A stretch of DNA of 40,919 bases from Hyphomonadaceae bacterium (GTDB taxonomy: Bacteria; Pseudomonadota; Alphaproteobacteria; Caulobacterales; Aquidulcibacteraceae). The notes below the pieces were generated by a model. The model was not told where the DNA came from, searched no databases, and worked only from the letters and a program-made list of their open reading frames with translations. Shown here one piece after another: positions 15,960 to 24,014 of this stretch. The stretch is taken from assembly GCA_022841905.1 (NCBI GenBank), contig JALHQO010000016.1, positions 1-40,919 of the forward strand. Reading direction: 5' to 3'. Position numbers and translations under genes: made by a program. Within the stretch, counting starts at the first letter, position 1, and each line of letters starts with the position of its first letter.

Positions 15960-17264
15960 TTAAGGCCGCCCCACGCTCACATAGTTGAAGCCCTTCGCCC
16001 GCATTTCTTCGGGGCGATAGATATTGCGGAGATCGATCACGATCGGCGTTTTCAGTGCATCTTTCATGCGGTCCAAATCCAAAGCGCGGAATTGGTCCCA
16101 TTCGGTGATGATGACGACGGCGTCGGCGTTTTGAACGCAATCGTAGGGGCCGGTGGCGAAGGCGACGTCTTTCAGCATGTGCTTGGCTTCGGCCATGCCC
16201 TCGGGATCGAAGGCGCGGACCTTGGCGCCTTCGGCTTGCAGCGTCGGCACGATATCGAGCGCGGGCGCATCGCGCATGTCGTCAGTGTTTGGCTTGAAGG
16301 TGAGGCCGAGGATGGCGATGGTTTTGCCGGCGACGCTGCCGCCGACCGCTTCGATGATCTTTTGCGCCATCTTTTGTTTTCGCGCGGAGTTCACGCGCAC
16401 GGTAGCCTCGATCAGTTCGATCGGCGCGTTCGAGTCGCGCGCGGTTTTCATTAGCGCCAGCGTATCTTTCGGAAAGCATGAGCCGCCATAGCCGGGGCCA
16501 GCGTTCAGGAATTTGCGGCCGATGCGGTTGTCGAGGCCGATGCCCTTGGCGACTTCCTGCACGTTGGCGCCGACGGCTTCGCAGAGATCGGCGATCTCGT
16601 TGATGAAGGTGATCTTCATGGCGAGGAAGCCGTTGGCGGCGTATTTGATCAGTTCCGAGGTGCGGCGCTCGGTGAAGACGATCGGCGTTTCGTTGAGGAA
16701 GAGCGGGCGATAGAGCGAGCGCATCACTTCGCGCGCGCGCTCGTCATCGGTGCCGACAACGACGCGATCGGGGCGTTTGAAATCGTTGATGGCAGCACCC
16801 TCGCGCAGGAATTCCGGGTTAGAGACGACGGCGAAATCGGCGCTCGGATTGGTTTTCTTGATGATGGCTTCGACTTCATCGCCAGTGCCAACCGGCACCG
16901 TCGATTTGGTGACGATGACCGTGTAGCCGCTCACGAGGCCGGCAATCTCTTCGGCGGCGGCATAGACGTAGGAGAGGTCGGCGTGGCCGTCGCCGCGGCG
17001 CGAGGGGGTGCCGACGGCGATGAAGATGGCGTCGGCGTCGCGGATAGCGGCGGTCGGATCGGTGGTGAAGAACAAGCGGCCTTGCTCGACATTGTCTTTC
17101 ACCAATTCATCGAGGCCAGGCTCGAAGATCGGGATGTCGCCCTTTTGCAAGCGCGCGATCTTGCCGGCGTCCTTATCGACGCAAGTCACGGTGTGGCCGA
17201 AGTCGGCGAAGCACGCGCCGGAAACGAGGCCGACATAGCCGGTGCCGATCATGGTAACGCGCAT
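15960..17264 (-). CDS. ugd: UDP-glucose 6-dehydrogenase Ugd
   Basis: A 434-residue enzyme that oxidises UDP-glucose to UDP-glucuronate with two NAD+. The N-terminal MIGTGYVGLVSGACFADFGH binds NAD, FIAVGTPSRRGDGHADLSYV and VTKSTVPVGTGD follow, and the catalytic cysteine C263 is in GPGYGGSCFPKDT. LGLTFKPNTDDMRDAP marks the C-terminal UDP-binding domain. Length is standard. It begins 2 bp after the phosphomutase gene, so they are surely one operon: glucose-6-P to glucose-1-P, then (with a GalU encoded elsewhere) UDP-Glc to UDP-GlcA. Uronic acids decorate Caulobacter lipid A, one plausible sink. Confidence 0.96.
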   Translation of the reverse strand: MRVTMIGTGYVGLVSGACFADFGHTVTCVDKDAGKIARLQKGDIPIFEPGLDELVKDNVEQGRLFFTTDPTAAIRDADAIFIAVGTPSRRGDGHADLSYVYAAAEEIAGLVSGYTVIVTKSTVPVGTGDEVEAIIKKTNPSADFAVVSNPEFLREGAAINDFKRPDRVVVGTDDERAREVMRSLYRPLFLNETPIVFTERRTSELIKYAANGFLAMKITFINEIADLCEAVGANVQEVAKGIGLDNRIGRKFLNAGPGYGGSCFPKDTLALMKTARDSNAPIELIEATVRVNSARKQKMAQKIIEAVGGSVAGKTIAILGLTFKPNTDDMRDAPALDIVPTLQAEGAKVRAFDPEGMAEAKHMLKDVAFATGPYDCVQNADAVVIITEWDQFRALDLDRMKDALKTPIVIDLRNIYRPEEMRAKGFNYVSVGRP

Positions 17265-17266
17265 GC

Positions 17267-18790
17267 TTAGATTTCCTGATTATAGGCGCCGACTTCAGCG
17301 AAGCGGGCGAGGCGTGGTTTCACTTCTTCGCGGAAGAGGGCTTTCATGTCGTCGTCGCTGGTCATGCTTTCGACCACGACGACGAGTTCGGGCTTGTTCG
17401 ATGAGGCCCGCACCAGCACCCAAGCGCCGTCTTCGAGCGTAACGCGGGCGCCGTTGACGGTGTTCACGTCGCGGATGGAGCGGCCGAGGATCTTTCCGCC
17501 TTCGGCCGCGAGCTTTTGGTAATCGGCAACGACGCGTTCGACGATGCCGTATTTGGTTTCGTCATCGCAGTGCGGGCTCATGGTGAGCGAGGTGTAGCTC
17601 TTCGGCAGCGCGTTCTTGAGCTCGCTGAGCTTCTTGCCGGGATTGCGATCGAGCATGGAGAGCACGGCGGCGGCGGCGACGATGCCGTCGTCATAGCCAA
17701 GGCCCAGCGGCTCACGGAAAAAGAAGTGGCCGCTCTTTTCGAAGCCGGCCAGCGCGCCGAGTTCGGTGGTGCGGCGCTTGATGTAGGAGTGGCCGGTCTT
17801 CCAGTAATCGACCGTGGCGCGGTTGGCTTTCAGCACCGGATCGATGGCGTAAAGGCCAGTCGATTTCACATCGGCGACGAAGACGGCGTTCTTGTGTGTG
17901 GCGGAGAGATCGCGCGCCAGCATGAGGCCGACTTTATCGGCGAAAATTTCATCGCCTTGGTCATCAACGACGCCGCAGCGATCGCCGTCGCCATCGAAGC
18001 CGAGCGCTACATCGGCGCCGTGCTTGCGGACGGCGGCGGCCATGTCGTGCAGCATTTCGCTATCTTCGGGATTGGCGTTGTAGTTCGGAAAGGTCCAGTC
18101 GAGCGCCGTGTGGAGGTCGATTACTTGCGCGCCCATGCGACGGAGCGCTTCCGGCGCGAAAGCGCCCGCCGTGCCGTTGCCGCAGGCGGCGATGACCTTG
18201 AGCGGGCGCGAGAGTTTCACGCGGCTGACAATGTCGGCGATGTAGCGCTCGCGCATGCCTTCGACGAATGTGTAGCTGCCGCCGGCGCGGTCTTTGAATT
18301 TGCCGCCGAGGACGATGTCGCGCAGCGCGCCCATTTCGTCGGGGCCGAAAGTGAGCGGTTTGTTGGCGCCCATCTTCACGCCGGTCCAACCGTTCTCATT
18401 GTGCGAGGCGGTGACCATCGCAACGCAAGGAATATCGAGCGCGAACTGCGCAAAATAGGCGGTGGGCGAAAGCGCGAGGCCGATATCGTGGACCTCCATG
18501 CCCGCCTGCATGAGGCCGAGCGTCAGCGCTTGTTTGATCGAGGTCGAGTAGAAGCGGAAATCGTGGCCGACCACGATGCGTGGGGCGACGCCCATTTCGT
18601 GGAGGAGAGTGCCAAGGCCTGCGCCCAGAGCCTGCACGCCGAGCAGGTTCAGCTCCGGCGGCTTCTCGGCGCCCGGAATGCCGAACCACCAGCGCGCGTC
18701 GTATTCGCGGAAGCCCGTCGGCTTCACCAGCGGCAAGCTCTCGAACTCAACGGAATTGGCGGCGAGGCTTGCGCGCGGGGCGGGCAGCAT
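17267..18790 (-). CDS. phosphomannomutase/phosphoglucomutase (ManB/AlgC type)
   Basis: A 507-residue alpha-D-phosphohexomutase. The phosphoserine loop is TASHNENGWTG with catalytic S129, the metal loop is DGDGDR at 266-271, the sugar-specificity loop GFEKSGHFFF follows, and the phosphate-binding RASSNKPELVVVVES lies near the C-terminus. The GHDFRFYS segment and overall layout fit the bifunctional PMM/PGM group rather than GlmM. Substrates are glucose-6-P/1-P and probably mannose-6-P/1-P. It is upstream of ugd by 2 bp, which favours a phosphoglucomutase role in vivo. There is no strong ribosome site at the ATG; an internal start near MVxP-like positions was not convincing. Symbol withheld because activity is not separable by eye. 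Confidence 0.88.
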   Translation of the reverse strand: MLPAPRASLAANSVEFESLPLVKPTGFREYDARWWFGIPGAEKPPELNLLGVQALGAGLGTLLHEMGVAPRIVVGHDFRFYSTSIKQALTLGLMQAGMEVHDIGLALSPTAYFAQFALDIPCVAMVTASHNENGWTGVKMGANKPLTFGPDEMGALRDIVLGGKFKDRAGGSYTFVEGMRERYIADIVSRVKLSRPLKVIAACGNGTAGAFAPEALRRMGAQVIDLHTALDWTFPNYNANPEDSEMLHDMAAAVRKHGADVALGFDGDGDRCGVVDDQGDEIFADKVGLMLARDLSATHKNAVFVADVKSTGLYAIDPVLKANRATVDYWKTGHSYIKRRTTELGALAGFEKSGHFFFREPLGLGYDDGIVAAAAVLSMLDRNPGKKLSELKNALPKSYTSLTMSPHCDDETKYGIVERVVADYQKLAAEGGKILGRSIRDVNTVNGARVTLEDGAWVLVRASSNKPELVVVVESMTSDDDMKALFREEVKPRLARFAEVGAYNQEI

Positions 18791-18868
18791 GGGCGGGTCC
18801 AGTCAGGGTAGCCGGGGAAGCGGCGGGTTTCTCCGAAAAGACCGCGCGATGCAATCCGCTGCGCTGCC

Positions 18869-19453
18869 TCAGGCGTGCGGGATGATGCGAATACGCGTGA
18901 TTTCGAGCCCGAAGGCGCGGTCGGCGCCATCGTTAATGGCGCGCAGGCCGATGGCGCTCACATCGCTTTGCGCCGGAACCTCGAAGCGAATGGTGCTGGG
19001 TTGGGGTTGGATGGCTTGAGAAACCCAAGTGGTCGGGCCCGAGCCCTGAAGGCTCACGGCGAACGCCTGGGAGGTGTTGATCGCGAGCGGGCTGTAGCTG
19101 ACCTCGATGGTGGCGGGGTGGCCGTTGAGGCGGGCGGCGTCGGCTTCGTTGAGCAGTATGCGGACGCCGGTCTCGGTGGGCTGCGGCTGGCCCTGCTCGA
19201 TCTGCACGCCAATGCGCAGCGAAAGCGGCTGGCCCCAGAAATTGCGGACCACGGTGAGGGCGTGGTTGGGGGTCGGCGCCGGGGCGTTGAAAGCCGCGCC
19301 GCGATAAACCAGCGCGTTCTCGACCATCTCCGCCGCCGCCGGGGCGGGATCGCGCGGCCAGTTCTGGGGCCGCAGGCTGATCAGGATGACGCCCACGGCG
19401 AGGACGAGCGCCAGGGGGTAGAAGATTAGGGGATGGAAGAGCCACGAACGCAT
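18869..19453 (-). CDS. hypothetical single-pass membrane-anchored protein, 194 aa
   Basis: I do not recognise the family. One N-terminal hydrophobic helix (about 8-27, [17 protein letters not shown]) without a signal-peptidase site should anchor a periplasmic domain of about 165 residues. That domain looks beta-rich, with segments such as [31 protein letters not shown] and [11 protein letters not shown], suggesting an immunoglobulin or carbohydrate-binding-like sandwich. It lies 78 bp upstream of the phosphomutase-ugd pair on the same strand and could be its first gene. A role in envelope polysaccharide handling is a guess from position only. Confidence 0.65.
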   Translation of the reverse strand: MRSWLFHPLIFYPLALVLAVGVILISLRPQNWPRDPAPAAAEMVENALVYRGAAFNAPAPTPNHALTVVRNFWGQPLSLRIGVQIEQGQPQPTETGVRILLNEADAARLNGHPATIEVSYSPLAINTSQAFAVSLQGSGPTTWVSQAIQPQPSTIRFEVPAQSDVSAIGLRAINDGADRAFGLEITRIRIIPHA

Positions 19454-19494
19454 GCATGGGGTGTAGCCCGGGGCCTGCGGCGGGGCAAAGGCGC

Positions 19495-19520
19495 TTGACG
19501 GGCGGGAGCAGGGCTGAAAT
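19495..19520 (+). promoter_or_regulatory. candidate gpmA promoter giving a near-leaderless transcript
   Basis: TTGACG (19495-19500), a 12-bp spacer and GCTGAAAT (19513-19520) resemble the Caulobacter-type promoter. Transcription would begin about four bases before the gpmA ATG at 19531. This fits the absence of any Shine-Dalgarno sequence there (CAGCGGCCCC precedes the ATG). Confidence 0.4.
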
Positions 19521-19530
19521 CAGCGGCCCC

Positions 19531-20247
19531 ATGTCCTTCATCGCACTTCTTCGCCACGGCCAAAGCCAGTGGAATCTCGAAAACCGCTTCACCGGCTGGG
19601 TCGATGTCGATCTGACCGCCCAGGGCGAGGCCGAAGCGCGGCGCGCTGGCGCTTTGCTGGCCGAAAGCGGCGTGCCGTTCGACAAGCTCTATACCTCGCT
19701 GCAAACGCGGGCGATCCGCACCGGCAATATGGCGCTCGAGAATGCTGGCCTCTCGTGGCTGCCAGTGTCGCGCGATTGGCGGCTGAACGAGCGCCACTAC
19801 GGCGCGCTGACCGGCCTCGATAAAGCCGAGACGGCGGCGAAGCACGGCGAAGACCAGGTGCTGGTGTGGCGGCGCTCTTACGACACGCCGCCGCCGCCGC
19901 TGGAAGCGGGTGGCGAATTCGATCTCTCCAAGGATCGCCGCTATGCGGGGGTTGCTGTGCCGGCGACGGAGTCGCTGAAGCTCACCTTGGAGCGCGTGCT
20001 GCCGTATTGGAATGAGACGATCGCGCCCGATCTGCGCGCCGGCAAAAATCTCATCATCGCCGCGCACGGCAACTCGTTGCGCGCCATTATGAAACATCTC
20101 TTCGCTGTGCCGGATAGCGACATTGTCGGCGTCGAGATGCCGACCGGCAATCCGCTGCTGATTGAGCTGGATGCGAACCTGAAGCCGAAGAGCGCGCGTT
20201 ATCTCGATGCGGCGCGGGCGGTGAAGCTGCCGGATTTTCCGGGGTGA
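19531..20247 (+). CDS. gpmA: 2,3-bisphosphoglycerate-dependent phosphoglycerate mutase GpmA
   Basis: A 238-residue glycolytic enzyme converting 3-phosphoglycerate to 2-phosphoglycerate. It starts [15 protein letters not shown] with the phospho-histidine H9, followed by [13 protein letters not shown]60, E87 in [10 protein letters not shown] and the second histidine H179 in [11 protein letters not shown]. These are the dPGM residues, and the insert length suits the dPGM subtype. I chose ATG 19531 because upstream in-frame codons add a non-conserved proline/glycine-rich tail. The next gene starts inside its stop codon (GTGA), so the deaminase-like protein is coupled to it. Confidence 0.95.
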   Translation: MSFIALLRHGQSQWNLENRFTGWVDVDLTAQGEAEARRAGALLAESGVPFDKLYTSLQTRAIRTGNMALENAGLSWLPVSRDWRLNERHYGALTGLDKAETAAKHGEDQVLVWRRSYDTPPPPLEAGGEFDLSKDRRYAGVAVPATESLKLTLERVLPYWNETIAPDLRAGKNLIIAAHGNSLRAIMKHLFAVPDSDIVGVEMPTGNPLLIELDANLKPKSARYLDAARAVKLPDFPG

Positions 20248-20681
20248 GCGACGCCTCTTTGATGCAGCGCGCGCTCGCGCTTGCCGCGCCGATGATAGGG
20301 CGCACCGGTGACAACCCGGCCGTTGGCTGCGTTCTGGCGCTGGGCGACGCTATCTTCGGCGAAGGTGCGACGGCGGAGGGCGGGCGCCCGCACGCGGAAG
20401 AATTGGCCATCGCCGCGGCAGGCGGCGCAGCGCATGGGGTCACCGCATTCGTGACCCTGGAGCCTTGCGCCAAGCGCAGCGCCGGCGGCGTCGCCTGCGC
20501 CGACCGGCTGATCAAAGCAGGCGTCGCGCGCGTTGTGATCGCGACGCGCGATCCGCATCCGAATGCGGCGGGTGTCGGCGTCGAGCGTTTGCGTGCGGCG
20601 GGCATCGCGGTTGAGTTCGGCTTGATGGAAGCACAAGCGCTAGCGCAGAACGCGGCCTTCTTCGCGCGTTGGGGAGCGTGA
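20244..20681 (+). CDS. stand-alone RibD-type cytidine/pyrimidine deaminase domain protein
   Basis: A 145-residue zinc deaminase matching only the N-terminal domain of RibD. The zinc site is H50-A-E52 ([10 protein letters not shown]) plus C75 and C85 in [43 protein letters not shown] is RibD-like. RibD deaminates 2,5-diamino-6-ribosylamino-4-pyrimidinone 5'-phosphate in riboflavin synthesis. Here the C-terminal reductase domain is missing, and the usual HGRTPPC stretch before the second cysteine is replaced by RSAGGVAC. It starts at GTG inside the gpmA stop and is 1 bp from the next gene. It may be a split RibD or a deaminase with another substrate. No other rib gene is nearby. Confidence 0.8.
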   Translation: MSDASLMQRALALAAPMIGRTGDNPAVGCVLALGDAIFGEGATAEGGRPHAEELAIAAAGGAAHGVTAFVTLEPCAKRSAGGVACADRLIKAGVARVVIATRDPHPNAAGVGVERLRAAGIAVEFGLMEAQALAQNAAFFARWGA

Positions 20682-20682
20682 G

Positions 20683-21081
20683 ATGCAAACGTTGATTACA
20701 GCGCGCTGGTTTTTGATCGTGGCCGCGCTGATCTTCGGCGCGGCGTTTTTGATCCCGTTCGCTTATCCAGCGTCGCAATATTGGACGGTTCGGCCTGAGC
20801 GGCTGATGATGTTCGTGCCGCCGCTGCAATTGGCAGGCACAATCGGTATGAGCCGGCACTTCGCGGCGCGCGGCGTTGCCGTGAAACAGCTTGTGCAGGC
20901 GGGCTATGTCGCCGCGATCGCGTGGCTTGCGGCCCTGATGGGCGCGGCGGTCAGCCAAGCATCGGGGCCGGGCGGGTTAGTGTACGGGATGCTGTTGCTG
21001 TTGCCGGCTGCGGGCGTGGGCCTGCTGGCGCAAATCTTGTCTTTCATTGGCTTCCTGCGCGCCGAGCGGACTGCGCCCTAA
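20683..21081 (+). CDS. hypothetical membrane protein with four predicted helices, 132 aa
   Basis: I do not recognise the family. Four hydrophobic segments can be seen: WFLIVAALIFGAAFLIPFAY (about 9-28), a weaker one near 42-56, AGYVAAIAWLAALMGAAV (about 73-90) and MLLLLPAAGVGLLAQILSFI (about 102-121). The C-terminus is short and charged. The ATG comes one base after the deaminase stop, so it belongs to the gpmA operon. Its TAA overlaps the stop of the convergent thiolase (CTAA). No functional residue stands out. Confidence 0.65.
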   Translation: MQTLITARWFLIVAALIFGAAFLIPFAYPASQYWTVRPERLMMFVPPLQLAGTIGMSRHFAARGVAVKQLVQAGYVAAIAWLAALMGAAVSQASGPGGLVYGMLLLLPAAGVGLLAQILSFIGFLRAERTAP

Positions 21082-22295
21082 ACGCCGATCACGAAGCTCA
21101 CAGTGGTTGTCGCCGAACCGCCGATATTCAGCGTTTGCACGGTGCGCGCGCCTTCGACTTGATAATCGCCCGCTTTGCCCGCGGTTTGCTTCCAGGCGTC
21201 GAGCGCCATGCGGACGCCGGTGGCGCCGACGGGGTGGCCGAGGCCGATGAGGCCGCCTGACGGATTGATCGGAAGCTTGCCGCCTATGGCGATGTCGCCC
21301 GCCTCGATCGCTTTCCAGCTTTCGCCGGGGGGGGCGAGGCCGAGATGGTCGATCGCCATGTATTCGGTGACGGCGAAGCAATCGTGCGTTTCAACGGCAT
21401 CGATGGACTCGAGCGAAACGCCCGCCCGCGTGCGCGCATCTTCGATGGCGCGGCGGACTTGCGGGAAGACGTACTCAGCGCCGGCGCTGGCGCGGATTTT
21501 CTGATCGTAGCTGATCGGCGCCGAGCGATGGCCCCAGCCTTTAATGCGCGGAATGCTTTCAAGCGGGATGTTGTGTTGTTTGGCGTATTCAGCCGCACGC
21601 TTGGGCGAAGCGAGAAAGATAACCGCGCTGCCATCGGTGATCTGGCCGCAATCCATCTTGCGCGTGCGGCCGACGATGATGGGGTTGGTTTCGTCGTCCG
21701 CCGTGAAGTTTTCCGGTGAGAATGTATACTTGCGCGTTTGGGCGTTGGGATTGCGCTTGGCGTTGTCGAAATTGTTTTGGCTGATCGCCATCAGGTGGCG
21801 ATAGTCGAGGCCGTAGCGTTGCTCGTATTCGTCGGCGAGATCCGAAAAGGCCTTCGGCCACGCGAAGGGCGTATCGGTGTATTCGTAGCCGGCCCACGCG
21901 GCAGCGCCAAGATGGCGCGCGGCTTGTTCACCGGAGACGTTGCGCATCTGCTCGATCCCGACGACGCAGGCGAGATCGTAGCGGCCGGCTTCAATCTCGG
22001 CGGCTGCTGCGAGTATGGCGACGCTCCCCGAGGCGCAGGCTGCTTCATGGCGTGCGGTCGGCATGCCGTTGAAGTCGGCGTGCAGCATGCCGAAGAACCC
22101 GCCCATCAAGCCCTGGCCCGCAAACAACTCGCCAGCGAAATTGCCGACATGGCCGGTTTCGATGTCGGCTGGCTGCAGGCCGACGGCGTTCAATCCGCTG
22201 CCCACGGTTTCCGCGAATGCGGTCGCCGTGTCCCAGCCTTTGCGCTGCCAGTTGTCGGCGAAATCGCTCTGCCAGCCGCCCAGAATGTAGGTCAT
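21078..22295 (-). CDS. thiolase-family acetyl-CoA acetyltransferase (SCP-x-like)
   Basis: A 405-residue thiolase of the SCP-x/AcAc-like branch. Nucleophile C87 is in HEAACASGSVAI. The histidine in ETHDCFAVTEYMAI and NPSGGLIGLGHPVGATG complete the active site; the terminal CxG motif of classic thiolases is replaced by a NIGGSATT ending, as in many SCP-x-type members. I chose ATG 22295 because it overlaps the stop of the upstream carotenoid oxygenase as ATGA (22292-22295); the longer frame adds non-conserved residues inside that gene. It probably cleaves or forms beta-ketoacyl-CoA. Coupling to a carotenoid cleavage gene hints at breakdown of an apocarotenoid or other hydrophobic substrate. Confidence 0.85.
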   Translation of the reverse strand: MTYILGGWQSDFADNWQRKGWDTATAFAETVGSGLNAVGLQPADIETGHVGNFAGELFAGQGLMGGFFGMLHADFNGMPTARHEAACASGSVAILAAAAEIEAGRYDLACVVGIEQMRNVSGEQAARHLGAAAWAGYEYTDTPFAWPKAFSDLADEYEQRYGLDYRHLMAISQNNFDNAKRNPNAQTRKYTFSPENFTADDETNPIIVGRTRKMDCGQITDGSAVIFLASPKRAAEYAKQHNIPLESIPRIKGWGHRSAPISYDQKIRASAGAEYVFPQVRRAIEDARTRAGVSLESIDAVETHDCFAVTEYMAIDHLGLAPPGESWKAIEAGDIAIGGKLPINPSGGLIGLGHPVGATGVRMALDAWKQTAGKAGDYQVEGARTVQTLNIGGSATTTVSFVIGV

Positions 22296-23764
22296 GAGCG
22301 TTTGCCTTCGGCGAGGAACTGGCGATCGGCCCAGCATGCGTGCGTGCCGGAGCAGAGTTTGTGCGGCAATGCGATGCGCGCGACCGGGCCGGCTGCGATG
22401 TCCTTAGCATCAAGGATCACGCACTCGGATTTACCGGCGTTTTCGTCGATGACGAAGCTGACGAGATAGCCGTCGTCCTCATCCTTGGCTCCAATGCGCG
22501 GTGCGAACGGCGCCTCTGAGCCATAGCGGCCCTCGCCCAGTTGGTAGCTCTCGCTTTCGCCGGTTTCGAGGTCGTGCTTCACGAAGCCGGTAAAGAGAAA
22601 CCAGCCGGGCTTTGCTGTCGTGGAATAGGCGTAGCGATATTTGCGGCCGGCGTAGCGTTGATTGATGGTGCCGAATTCGAGGATGCGCTCGTCGAGCGTT
22701 TCTTCTTTCGTCGAGCCGTCTTTCAGGTTGAAGCGCCAGCGATGTAGGCGCGAGCCGAACGTGTGCTCGTCCAGATGGCCCATCATGTGCTCGTAGCCTT
22801 GCGGCGCGTCTTTGAACTTGCCGGGCTCGGGATTGGACTGGAAGTAGCCGTCGAGCACGATCTCATCGCCGTCTTCGTAGGCGTTGGTCCAGTGCAGCAC
22901 GAAGGTGGGCGCCGCCTCGAACCAGCGGATTTCGCCGGCGCCGTGACGCGGCACGATGGCGAAGCGCGATGGCAGATCGCGGTGCATGCGCACGACATGG
23001 GCGTTCAGCTTCAGCGCTTCGGGATCCCAGAACAGCGGGAAGTCGTTCAAGATGACGTAGTTTTCCGTGAACGCCATGTCGTGCGGCAAACGCGGGCCGG
23101 GCAGCGGCACCGGACGGTAGTGCGTGAGCTTGTTCGATGCGTCGACGACGCCGAAATGCATGTAGGGCGCGTGCTTCGAATAGTTGAAGAACATCAACTC
23201 GCCGGTGCGCTCGTCCACTTTCGGATGCGCGGAGACGCCGTCGAGCGGGCCCCAGTGCGCGACGCCTTCGGTTTCCAGCGTGTCGGGATCGACGACATAG
23301 GCTTCGCCGCATTGATAGAAAGTAGCGAGCGCTTTGCCGGCGTGGACGATAACGTCAGTCGACGCCGAATCTTTCAAGCTGCCGTGGGCGCCGAAGCCGG
23401 GGCGACGCGAGGGGTCGACGCGGTCCATAAGTCCGCCCCAAAGCGAGGCTTGCGCTTCCTGCTCAGCGTGAAAGCAGCGCGTGCGGATGAAGCGGTTGGA
23501 ATAGTTGGCGCGGCCGTTCTTGAAATCGATCCGATGCAACATGCCGTCGCCATCGAACGGGTGATAGCGGCCGAGCGGCTGATGGATTTGATTTTCGGTG
23601 TTGCGGAGATAGACGCCGTCAATGTCGAGGGGGATCGCGCCTTCGATGACTTCAAGGTCAAGCGCATCCACCTCTTCATGCAACGGCGTCCAGGCGCCGT
23701 TGAGGTACGGGTGGTTGGACGGCTTGAGTGTTGTGATGATCGGCTTTCGGCGCGTCAGCTGCAT
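22292..23764 (-). CDS. carotenoid oxygenase family protein (RPE65/CCD type)
   Basis: A 490-residue non-haem iron dioxygenase. The four iron-binding histidines sit in family contexts: H180 (GVSAHPK), H228 (RLPHDMAFTENY), H291 (FVLHWTNAYEDGD) and H475 (CSGTHACW). RNTENQ and RYHPFDGDGMLH near the N-terminus are also typical. The family cleaves double bonds of carotenoids, apocarotenoids, stilbenes or lignin-derived phenylpropenes. I chose ATG 23764, which follows GGGCGGA at good spacing; an earlier in-frame start adds 20 unconserved residues. It leads a two-gene operon with the thiolase. Substrate cannot be assigned. Confidence 0.9.
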   Translation of the reverse strand: MQLTRRKPIITTLKPSNHPYLNGAWTPLHEEVDALDLEVIEGAIPLDIDGVYLRNTENQIHQPLGRYHPFDGDGMLHRIDFKNGRANYSNRFIRTRCFHAEQEAQASLWGGLMDRVDPSRRPGFGAHGSLKDSASTDVIVHAGKALATFYQCGEAYVVDPDTLETEGVAHWGPLDGVSAHPKVDERTGELMFFNYSKHAPYMHFGVVDASNKLTHYRPVPLPGPRLPHDMAFTENYVILNDFPLFWDPEALKLNAHVVRMHRDLPSRFAIVPRHGAGEIRWFEAAPTFVLHWTNAYEDGDEIVLDGYFQSNPEPGKFKDAPQGYEHMMGHLDEHTFGSRLHRWRFNLKDGSTKEETLDERILEFGTINQRYAGRKYRYAYSTTAKPGWFLFTGFVKHDLETGESESYQLGEGRYGSEAPFAPRIGAKDEDDGYLVSFVIDENAGKSECVILDAKDIAAGPVARIALPHKLCSGTHACWADRQFLAEGKRS

Positions 23765-23834
23765 CGGTGTTCCGCCCTGGCGTTTTGTTTCCGCGAGTGT
23801 CGGCTGAACGCGGGCGGGGCGCAACCATCAGCGT

Positions 23835-24014
23835 TTACCGCAGCTTCGCGATCGTCAGCCCGTCCGCCTTCGCGCGGTCCTTCACCGACTCCTCGCTGCG
23901 CGTCAGCGCCTTCGCGATGGCTTTCAGCGACATGCCTTTGCCGGCGAATTGGTGGAGCTTTTGGATTTCGTCTTGGCGCCAGGGTTGGCGATGGCGCTCG
24001 AAGCGTTCGGTCAT
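23835..24014 (-). CDS. small helix-turn-helix-like protein, 59 aa
   Basis: A short gene whose ATG overlaps the kdsA stop (ATGA, 24011-24014). The product is basic and has a plausible helix-turn-helix, SLKAIAKALTRSEESVKDRA (about 29-48), after a Trp-containing N-terminal helix, PWRQDEIQKL. The pattern resembles SANT/Myb-like or small winged DNA-binding proteins. It has normal codon use, a TAA stop and a translational-coupling overlap, all favouring a real gene. Its target is unknown. It may be a minor regulator co-transcribed with kdsA. Confidence 0.65.
   Translation of the reverse strand: MTERFERHRQPWRQDEIQKLHQFAGKGMSLKAIAKALTRSEESVKDRAKADGLTIAKLR

Noticed and set aside
17516-18811. A 431-codon plus-strand open frame opposite the phosphomutase
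   Set aside because: The minus-strand gene has all catalytic loops; this is a shadow frame.
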